From the NCBI GenBank assembly GCA_018715825.1, contig DVKU01000110.1:1-5655 (forward strand): a stretch of 5,655 nt of DNA, read 5' to 3'. Shown here in pieces: positions 1-5,655 of this stretch (the first letter of the stretch is position 1; each line of letters begins with the position of its first letter). The translations under genes and the position numbers were made by a program. The notes below the pieces were generated by a model. That model worked only from the letters and a program-made list of their open reading frames with translations, was not told the origin of the DNA and made no database searches. Source of the stretch: Candidatus Avacholeplasma faecigallinarum. Its GTDB lineage: Bacteria; Bacillota_I; Bacilli_A; Acholeplasmatales; Anaeroplasmataceae.

Positions 1-736
1 AATCCACCACCAAGAAGCTATCTAATATCAATTGAAATACACTTGGTCTTTCTAAGTATGGAAAATGACCACATTCCTCAATGGTAATTAAACTACTATT
101 TTTAATATTAGCTTTTATGTCTTTAGCTAAATCTAATGGTGTAACTTTATCATTTTGACCATAAATTAAAAGGGTTTCTACATTTATCCTTTTCATTTCC
201 GGCTTTAAATCAGTATTGATTGCATCTATAAGCATTCTTCTTTTAACATTATCAGCATCAATATAATCCCTAGAGCCCATCTTCACATTGATTTTACATT
301 TTTTTAAAATCTTATAAACTCTTATACTAAATCTTTTTTTCCAATTGATTCGTTGTCGTATTCCTGCGGCTGAAACTAAAACTAGCTTTAAGCATTCATA
401 TTTTGATGCATATATCATAGCAATTCTTCCACCATAGGAATGACCTAAAATAATAGGCTTTTCAATATTTAAATTTTGGCAAAATTTAAATATAATATCC
501 GCAACCTCATACACATTATATGGTAATCCTATTTGGGTATCACCAAAGCCTGGCAAATCAATAGAATAAACTTTAAATCTATCGCTTAAATTTAGAGAAA
601 GCCTTTTAAAGGTTAGTCTGTTTGCGCCCCAACCATGAAGCAAAATAATTGGATAGCCATCCCCTACGACATCGTAGGATATAACTATTTGATCTACTTG
701 TGTTTTGATACTATCACCTACGCTAATATATGCCAA
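1..736 (-). CDS. Alpha/beta-fold hydrolase, 3' end cut by the window edge
   Basis: This gene encodes a soluble alpha/beta hydrolase, probably an esterase, lipase-like or C-C bond hydrolase; the substrate is unknown. About 245 residues are visible and the frame is open to base 1, so only a short C-terminal piece is probably missing. The fold's landmarks are in order: the oxyanion-hole loop LLHGWGANR (about residues 32-40), DLPGFGD (60-66), the nucleophile elbow GHSYGG with Ser100, the acid strand LLIYGQNDKVTP with Asp196, and GHFPYLERP with catalytic His224. The Ser-Asp-His triad is complete. A basic, helical-looking cap segment lies between about residues 127 and 183. The start is uncertain: the frame has an upstream TGA at 743-745 and no ATG or GTG before the conserved core, so TTG at 734-736 (giving MAYISVGD) is the best candidate, and it lacks a well-spaced ribosome binding site. 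The gene lies beyond the terminator at 780-808, so it is probably transcribed separately from the redox operon. The family call is firm; the start is not. Confidence 0.88.
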   Translation of the reverse strand, partial: MAYISVGDSIKTQVDQIVISYDVVGDGYPIILLHGWGANRLTFKRLSLNLSDRFKVYSIDLPGFGDTQIGLPYNVYEVADIIFKFCQNLNIEKPIILGHSYGGRIAMIYASKYECLKLVLVSAAGIRQRINWKKRFSIRVYKILKKCKINVKMGSRDYIDADNVKRRMLIDAINTDLKPEMKRINVETLLIYGQNDKVTPLDLAKDIKANIKNSSLITIEECGHFPYLERPSVFQLILDSFLVVD

Positions 737-779
737 AAACTTTCAAATAATTATCAATTTAAATATTTTTTTACATTAT

Positions 780-808
780 AAAAAAAAGGACCTTATTATT
801 TAGGTCCT
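780..808 (-). terminator. Rho-independent terminator ending the redox operon
   Basis: Read on the minus strand, a perfect 7-bp stem (AGGACCT at 802-808 paired with AGGTCCT at 787-793) encloses an 8-nt loop and is followed directly by an unbroken run of T to position 780. It begins 12 nt after the TAA stop of the enoate-reductase gene. On the plus strand the same hairpin is not followed by a T run, so it acts in the minus direction. It separates the three-gene operon from the hydrolase gene. Confidence 0.9.
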
Positions 809-820
809 CAATATAAAAAT

Positions 821-2875
821 TTATAATTTGATTGCCACATCCCAAGCCTGCCAGATTACAGTCCTAAGATTACCAACCTCTTTAGCATCACCGATTACGT
901 GAATATGTCGACCCTTTTTAACAACTGGGTTAGGGGTATAGCCAATAGAAACAATAATATCATCAAATTCTATCTTTTCTTTATTGCCAGCATTATCAAT
1001 TATAGTTGCATAATTACCATCAATTTGCATAACTTTAGAATTCAAATGTATTGCTACATTGTGATATTTAAAATAGTCTCTTAAATAGGATGAATTGGCA
1101 AGACACAATCCTCTAACAGCCATTAGGTCTTGTTTCATTTCAACAATTATTGGTGTCTTTCCTTTTTGATGTAAATCATAAGCAATTTCACAGCCTGAAA
1201 GTCCACCACCTATTATTAATACCCTATTTCCTACTTCAATTCCCTTTAGATAGTCAACAGCATCAATTGCCTTATCATAACCAGGTATTGAAATTCTACG
1301 AGGCTTAGCTCCTGTAGCTATAATTACCTCATCAGCCTTTAAAGATTTAACATCACGTACTTCCGTATTAAATATAACCTTAATATTTAATTTGGCAATT
1401 TGAAGACGATACCATTTAAGAAGTCTTTTATCATCATCTTTAAAATCAAAATTAGAAGCCTGGATAAAAACACCACCTAAAATAGAGGTTTTTTCATAAA
1501 TCGTTACCTTATGACCCCGTAATGTTAAAACTATAGCAGCCTCCATACCGCCAATACCTCCACCTATAATAGCGATATTCTTGCTTTTTTTAGCTTTAAC
1601 TATGTCGTATTTATGACCTTGCATAGTTTGAGGATTCAAAGCACATCTTGACATATGCGAAGCATCATCAAAAGATTCATCGTTAGTTGCACCTTTATAA
1701 TGAGCTAAAGGAAAACAAGCGTTATGACAGCAAATACATGGTTTAATATCTAAAGGTCTATCCTGTAAAATTTTTGTTACCCATTCTCCATCTACTAAAA
1801 ATTGTCTAGCCACTCCCATAGCATCCAAATTACCAGCCTCTATAGCCTTACTTGCTTCGTCTAGAGTCATCCTACCAGCACACACTACAGGAATATTAAC
1901 AAATTTTTTAATATGCATTACATCAGCTAAATTACAATTTTTAGGCATATATACAGGAGGATGAGACCAATACCAAGCATCATAGGTACCATTATCACAA
2001 TTTAGCATATCATAACCAGCATCCTGGAGATATTTAGCTGCTATTTCACTTTCCTTAATGTCTCTACCTACTTCAGTATAATCATCCTCACCATAAATAG
2101 CGCCACTACCAAAGCCTTTAGTTTTGCTTACTACTGAATATCTTAAAGAAACAGGATAATCACTTCCACAAGCATTTTTAATAGCCTTAACAACCTCAAC
2201 GGCAAATCGATAGCGATTTTCAAAGCTACCACCATACTCATCAGTTCTTTTATTAGTATAGCCTAAAGTAAATTGATCCATCAAATAGCCTTCATGAACA
2301 GCATGAACCTCTACCCCATCTACGCCTGCTTCCTTGCAAAGCTTAGCAGTTTTAGCAAATGCTTCTACTAGTTTTTGAATTTCCTTTTTCTTTATTTCTC
2401 TACACATTACATCCTCAGCCCACCTAGATGGTAGTTCTGAAGGTGAAGCACAAATTGAACTTAAGTTAACAATTGGAGAAGCAATTTTACCTAAAATTTT
2501 ATGTTTTAGTAATGGAACCAAGGAATTGGTAACTGCAAAGCTTCGACCGAAGCCTGCAGTTAATTGAACAAAAAGCTTAGCATCAGTTTTATGAATTTCC
2601 TCCATATAAACCTTAAGCTTTTTGAACATCCTTTTATTTTGGTACAACCAACGATTACCAATTAAATCTCTTAAAGGAGCTATACCAGGTATAATTAGAC
2701 CAACGTTATTTTTAGCCTTTTGTCAGAAAAAATCAGCTGCAACCTTGTCAAAATGATTAGGCTGCATCCACCCAAATAGTGATGTTCCACCCATAGGGCA
2801 CATTACAATACGATTTTTAATTGTAACATTTCCTATCTTCCAAGGTGTAAATAAGGCATTATATTTTTCTTCCAT
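821..2875 (-). pseudogene. 2-enoate reductase / old yellow enzyme family (FMN, 4Fe-4S, FAD), interrupted by an in-frame TGA
   Basis: The family uses NAD(P)H to reduce activated C=C bonds; relatives include clostridial 2-enoate reductase, 2,4-dienoyl-CoA reductase and the bile-acid enzymes BaiCD and BaiH. The frame from ATG 2875 spans 684 codons before TAA, the usual length of these enzymes, but codon 51 is TGA. The N-terminal barrel shows LFTPWKIGNVTIKNRIVMCPM (residues 8-28), QLTAGFGR (104-111), HAVHEGYLMDQF (191-202), NKRTDEYGGSFENR (208-221) and the FMN-phosphate region VVCAGRM (330-336). A cysteine cluster follows (C380, C383, C387, C411, with an extra C382). The C-terminal half has an FAD-type GGGIGG (438-443), a second nucleotide-binding GGGLSG (556-561) and a terminal VIGDA (660-664). 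Everything after the TGA is intact for 633 codons. Internal TTG 2647 would lose the first barrel strands, so restart there is unlikely to give an active enzyme. Either a recent nonsense mutation, a sequence error or readthrough explains the TGA. The gene is third in the operon, 2 nt after the previous stop. Confidence 0.85.
2723..2725 (-). other. In-frame TGA, codon 51 of the enoate-reductase gene
   Basis: The residues on both sides read as one old-yellow-enzyme barrel segment: AADFF, then the TGA, then QKAKNNVGLIIPG, the equivalent of the common family pattern (Y-Y-x-x-R-A-K-G-G-x-G-L-I). Frame is kept across the stop, so this is a substitution, not an indel. The interrupted position is a variable helix residue in the family, as I recall it, not a catalytic cysteine, which argues against selenocysteine. 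The next base is C, a context known to make UGA termination leaky. Confidence 0.9.
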
Positions 2876-2889
2876 AATTAGTAAGCCTC
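2876..2889 (-). promoter_or_regulatory. Ribosome binding site fixing the enoate-reductase start at 2875
   Basis: GAGG at 2886-2889 lies 10 nt before ATG 2875, inside the last codons of the preceding ferredoxin-reductase gene, whose TAA ends 2 nt before this ATG. This places the true start at 2875 rather than at the later TTG 2647 that follows the internal TGA, and it suggests translational coupling to the upstream gene. Confidence 0.65.
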
Positions 2890-4038
2890 ATTGACAATTA
2901 TTTCCATATCTGAAAGAGGATATGTTACACAAGGATGGATAAAGCCAAACTTTTTGTCCGCCTCTCTTCTTCCATCTCTATCCTTTGCAATCAAAAATTC
3001 ACCACTAACTAGCTTAGCATGGCAAAAGCCACATCCACCAGCACGGCATTTACTTGGAACATTTAATTTAGCACGCTCTAGTGCAACCAAAATAGTTTCA
3101 TTTTCCATAGCCTTAACATTATAAGTTTCATCCTGCATATGAACAACTATATTAAAACTACGAGGATTTTCGATATTTAAATCGGTACAACAAGAAGCAT
3201 CCTTATGAATATATTTGTTTTCTAAGCCAGCTTCCTTTAAAGCAGGAATGATGTAGTCATACATTGCTTTAGGTCCACATAAGAAGAAAGTTGAATCGTT
3301 AATATTAACATATTTCTTAATTAAATCAATTCCAATAAATCCATGCTCCATATTAGGATTTTCTTCATCACTTAAAACATAGATTACCTTTATTCCATTT
3401 TGAGCCAATTTATCTAGTTCATCCTTATAAGCTAAATGCTTAACATCACGAGCACCATAAAATAAGGTTACATCATAATCTTCAGTTCCTTGAGCCTTGG
3501 CATTAAGCATAGACATAAATGGAGTTATTCCACTACCTCCAGCGATACAAACGATATTCTTTTTATCACGTAATGTCTCATAATGGAATTCACCAGCTGG
3601 TTCTAGCATCATAAATGCATCACCTAACTTGGCTTCATGACACAAATATTTTGACATAAAGCCTTGTTCCTCAATTCCTAATACTAGCTTATTACTTAAA
3701 GCATCCTTAGGTGTTGAAACAATTGAGTAAGGTCTACTTACAATACTACCTGCTATATGAGCTTGAATAGTTACGTATTGACCAGCTCTAAAATAAGGGA
3801 AAGCATTACTATCAACTCTATTAAAAGTTAATTCTGTCATTGTTTGACTTATTTTACGAATTTCTACTAATTTTACCTGCATATATCCAGGGTGTAGTCT
3901 TTTAGCTTGCTCATTAACACGATATGTCTTCTTTAAAGGTGTAATAGAACCACTTGCAAGCATTTTTCTACGGTTAGGAACTAGCTTTTTAAAGCGAAGC
4001 ATATCCATAAAACCAAAAATTTGTCTTTTAAATTTCAT
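2878..4038 (-). CDS. NAD(P)H:ferredoxin-type oxidoreductase (FNR) fused to a C-terminal [2Fe-2S] ferredoxin domain
   Basis: This 386-residue protein is a cytoplasmic electron-transfer reductase: NAD(P)H reduces bound flavin, which reduces a plant-type [2Fe-2S] cluster that passes single electrons to a partner. The FAD domain (about 53-155) carries the flavin motif RPYS (102-105). The nucleotide domain (about 160-280) carries CIAGGSGITP (164-173), TLFYGARD (191-198) and the terminal FFLCGPKAM (251-259). The ferredoxin domain (about 295-386) carries CRAGGCGFC (Cys331, 336, 339) with the fourth ligand Cys370 in HPCVTYP. This is the domain order of VanB-like and flavodoxin-reductase family 1 proteins. 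Residues 1-50 form a very basic extension (14 Lys/Arg, 2 acidic) that I do not recognise; it has no membrane span. A Cys-Cys pair (283-284) sits just after the nucleotide domain. The start is ATG 4038 with GGAGG at 4048-4052, 9 nt upstream and inside the previous gene; one base separates it from that gene's stop. As the middle gene, it is the natural electron donor for one or both flanking flavoproteins (inference). Confidence 0.92.
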   Translation of the reverse strand: MKFKRQIFGFMDMLRFKKLVPNRRKMLASGSITPLKKTYRVNEQAKRLHPGYMQVKLVEIRKISQTMTELTFNRVDSNAFPYFRAGQYVTIQAHIAGSIVSRPYSIVSTPKDALSNKLVLGIEEQGFMSKYLCHEAKLGDAFMMLEPAGEFHYETLRDKKNIVCIAGGSGITPFMSMLNAKAQGTEDYDVTLFYGARDVKHLAYKDELDKLAQNGIKVIYVLSDEENPNMEHGFIGIDLIKKYVNINDSTFFLCGPKAMYDYIIPALKEAGLENKYIHKDASCCTDLNIENPRSFNIVVHMQDETYNVKAMENETILVALERAKLNVPSKCRAGGCGFCHAKLVSGEFLIAKDRDGRREADKKFGFIHPCVTYPLSDMEIIVNEAY

Positions 4039-4039
4039 C

Positions 4040-5575
4040 TTACTTGCCCTCCCTTTTCAAATCGCCAACTGTTTGTCTTCCAGATAAGTCACCTGAAATA
4101 TAAGCACTAGAATAGCCACTAGAACGCATCGCATATCCACCTGCAAAACGCAAGTTTTCAAATAGCTTAGCATCCTCTTTCATCATCATTAATCTTGGCA
4201 TTAGGCTATCCCAATCACCAGTTTCATATCCATATATAACACCTTCAGGATGACCACAATAACGGGCATATGTAGTAGGAGATGCAACTGCAATTTCCTC
4301 TATTGCATCCTTAATTTTGCAACCAGTCTCTCTTTCAAAGACATTAATCATGTCTAAAGCAACTTCATCCTTCATTTTATAGTAGTCCTCATCACTAACA
4401 TTACCCCAATCGTCACTCATAAACATTGTAGTAAAATACATCATACAAGTTCCTTTTGGACTGCATTCTGGATAAGCATTATTTAAGCACACTGTAGCTT
4501 GAACATGGTTAGTTTTGATTTTCTTCATTAAATCATATTGCTTAACTGAATCAGCAGTATCATAAATAAAATAATTATGAGACTTAATACCCAATTCTTC
4601 GGCAGATTTATTTAAGCCCAAAAATAGAGTGTATCCACGACCAGAAAATTTTCGGCTATTAGTAGCTCTTATGATTTGTTCAGTAATAGACTTATTTTCT
4701 AATAATTTTCCAAATACAACATGTGGTGCACAATTGGCAATAACATGCTTTGTATTTACAACCTTACCATTATGAAGCTCAACACCTTTAATTTTATTAT
4801 TATCATCAACTAATATTTTAGTAGCCTCACAATTATAGAAAATATCTCCTCCAAGTTCACGTATTCTGCTATCAAGAGCTAGGCTTATCTCATGTGATCT
4901 AGCCTTTGGCATCCATGCATAACGAGTAATATAACGTAAAACCATAGAGCCATAATGTAAGAAGCTCATTCTATCTAAATCTATACCTAAATAGCACCAA
5001 TATGCACTTAAGATATCCTTAGCCTTTTGAGGCATTTTTAAAGTATCTAAAACCTCATTAACGCTATAGCTTCCGGCTTTAACAAAATTAGGAAAGTTAG
5101 TTTTCATATAATTAGAATCAGTATTACCATTAACTGAATTTGAATAAGTCTGAGCATTTCTGACCTCCTCACAAAGCTCAAAAAATTCACTGACAGACTT
5201 TCTACTACCAGGGCAATATTCTTCCATTTTATTAATAAAGTTTTCAACACCAAATGGCATTTGGCAATCATACTTTTTATCAGTAGTTATTAAATGATAA
5301 GCATCATCAATTCTAATCCAATCGATCTTATCCTCAACACCTAAACTTCTAAAAAGAGTTCTAACATCTCCTGGTTCTTCCTTTGAACCAAAATCATTTA
5401 ATTCATGTAAGCTTGCCTCAAATTCAAATCTTCCTCTTTTAAAGCTTGTGGCAAAGCCTCCTGGAATATTGTGCTTTTCAACAAGTAAGCATGAATAACC
5501 AGCCTGTAATACACGTATCGCAGCTACTAATCCACCATTACCAGCACCAATTACCACAACATCGTAATCTTTCAT
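4040..5575 (-). CDS. FAD-dependent oxidoreductase of the CrtI / phytoene desaturase / retinol-saturase-like family
   Basis: Members of this superfamily desaturate, isomerise or saturate C=C bonds of long conjugated or hydrophobic substrates using FAD. This 511-residue protein has the family's usual length. The N-terminal dinucleotide-binding fold is DVVVIGAGNGGLVAA (residues 5-19), followed by the ribose-binding acid Glu33 and the NIPGGFATSF loop (36-45), which is typical of CrtI-like enzymes. The C-terminal FAD-contact region is LRFAGGYAMRSSGYSSAYIS (475-494) with SGDLSGR (494-500). No membrane span or signal peptide is apparent. It is the first gene of a three-gene operon with a ferredoxin-type reductase and an enoate reductase, which favours a reductive role in anaerobic metabolism over carotenoid synthesis: no prenyl or phytoene synthase is present here. 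ATG 5575 is the only usable start, because the frame has a stop shortly upstream (codon TAA ending near 5591), yet the ribosome binding site is 36 nt away across a hairpin. The family call is firm; the substrate is unknown. Confidence 0.88.
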   Translation of the reverse strand: MKDYDVVVIGAGNGGLVAAIRVLQAGYSCLLVEKHNIPGGFATSFKRGRFEFEASLHELNDFGSKEEPGDVRTLFRSLGVEDKIDWIRIDDAYHLITTDKKYDCQMPFGVENFINKMEEYCPGSRKSVSEFFELCEEVRNAQTYSNSVNGNTDSNYMKTNFPNFVKAGSYSVNEVLDTLKMPQKAKDILSAYWCYLGIDLDRMSFLHYGSMVLRYITRYAWMPKARSHEISLALDSRIRELGGDIFYNCEATKILVDDNNKIKGVELHNGKVVNTKHVIANCAPHVVFGKLLENKSITEQIIRATNSRKFSGRGYTLFLGLNKSAEELGIKSHNYFIYDTADSVKQYDLMKKIKTNHVQATVCLNNAYPECSPKGTCMMYFTTMFMSDDWGNVSDEDYYKMKDEVALDMINVFERETGCKIKDAIEEIAVASPTTYARYCGHPEGVIYGYETGDWDSLMPRLMMMKEDAKLFENLRFAGGYAMRSSGYSSAYISGDLSGRQTVGDLKREGK

Positions 5576-5583
5576 TTTAATTT

Positions 5584-5617
5584 TATTACATTATAAATAT
5601 AACGTAATATTCCTCCT
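5584..5617 (-). promoter_or_regulatory. Distant Shine-Dalgarno plus 26-nt inverted repeat before the operon's first start codon
   Basis: AGGAGG lies at 5612-5617, 36 nt before ATG 5575, far outside the normal spacing, and no ATG, GTG or TTG falls at normal distance after it. Between them, 5584-5609 is an inverted repeat with 11-nt arms (minus strand TATTACGTTAT and ATAATGTAATA) and a 4-nt loop; as RNA it has 10 Watson-Crick pairs and one G-U. If folded, the hairpin leaves 2 nt on one side and 8 on the other, an effective spacing of about 10. The same palindrome could instead be a repressor operator in DNA, since TATAAT lies within it. Sequence is seen directly; either function is inference. 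Confidence 0.6.
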
Positions 5618-5655
5618 CGTATAATATATTTGTATTAATTATTTAATGATGCTAA

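Noticed and set aside
775..780. TATAAT as a promoter -10 for the hydrolase
   Set aside because: It overlaps the terminator T run and has no acceptable -35 or extended -10; kept only as a weak possibility under findings.
899..1084. Plus-strand open frame of 61 codons
   Set aside because: It lies fully inside the enoate-reductase gene on the other strand, shows no recognisable domain and has no convincing ribosome binding site; a shadow frame.
2660..2722. Possible SECIS element making the TGA a selenocysteine codon
   Set aside because: Only weak, bulged pairings (for example AAAGG with CCTTT) are visible downstream, and the codon position is not a redox-active cysteine in the family.
2891..3124. 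Plus-strand open frame of 77 codons
   Set aside because: It lies opposite the ferredoxin domain, whose four cysteine ligands are clear on the minus strand; no family features.
821..5575. Alternative genetic code with TGA as tryptophan
   Set aside because: About 17 tryptophans across the genes are all TGG and the other frames contain no internal TGA; such codes normally favour TGA.
5621..5626. TATTAT as a -10 box for the operon
   Set aside because: It would start transcription inside or after the Shine-Dalgarno, and the bases 16-18 nt upstream do not resemble a -35 box; in such AT-rich sequence a chance match is likely.

Overview
The window is AT-rich and reads almost entirely on the minus strand. 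Short gaps, AGGAGG-type ribosome binding sites, TAA stops at all three visible gene ends and oxygen-sensitive redox families point to an anaerobic low-GC Firmicute, perhaps a gut member of the Erysipelotrichales or Clostridia. That placement is inferred from composition and gene content only. Tryptophan is written TGG throughout, so the standard bacterial code applies, with one striking in-frame TGA discussed below.

Layout, in transcription order from right to left. (1) 5655-5576 is a leader with a strong Shine-Dalgarno at 5612-5617 that lies 36 nt from the first start codon; a 26-nt near-perfect inverted repeat fills most of that gap. (2) 5575-4040 encodes a CrtI/phytoene-desaturase-like FAD oxidoreductase. 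(3) 4038-2878 encodes a ferredoxin reductase fused to a C-terminal plant-type [2Fe-2S] ferredoxin domain. (4) 2875-821 encodes a 2-enoate-reductase/old-yellow-enzyme-type protein (FMN, [4Fe-4S], FAD, NAD(P)H) whose frame is broken by a single TGA at codon 51. (5) A rho-independent terminator sits at 808-780. (6) A separate alpha/beta hydrolase runs from about 736 off the left edge.

The first three genes are spaced by 1 and 2 nt and end at the terminator, so they form one operon. Their chemistry fits together: the middle protein can take electrons from NAD(P)H and pass them through its [2Fe-2S] domain, while the two flanking flavoproteins belong to families that reduce, desaturate or isomerise C=C bonds. 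The likely role is reductive conversion of an unsaturated, possibly hydrophobic, substrate (aromatic enoate, steroid/bile acid, isoprenoid or fatty acid type). The substrate cannot be read from the sequence. The hydrolase lies beyond the terminator and may or may not belong to the same pathway.

The two points most worth attention are the lone in-frame TGA in an otherwise intact reductase gene, and the hairpin-filled gap between ribosome binding site and start codon at the head of the operon. No RNA genes, CRISPR arrays, insertion sequences or origins were seen, and there is no gene-free stretch over 300 bases.
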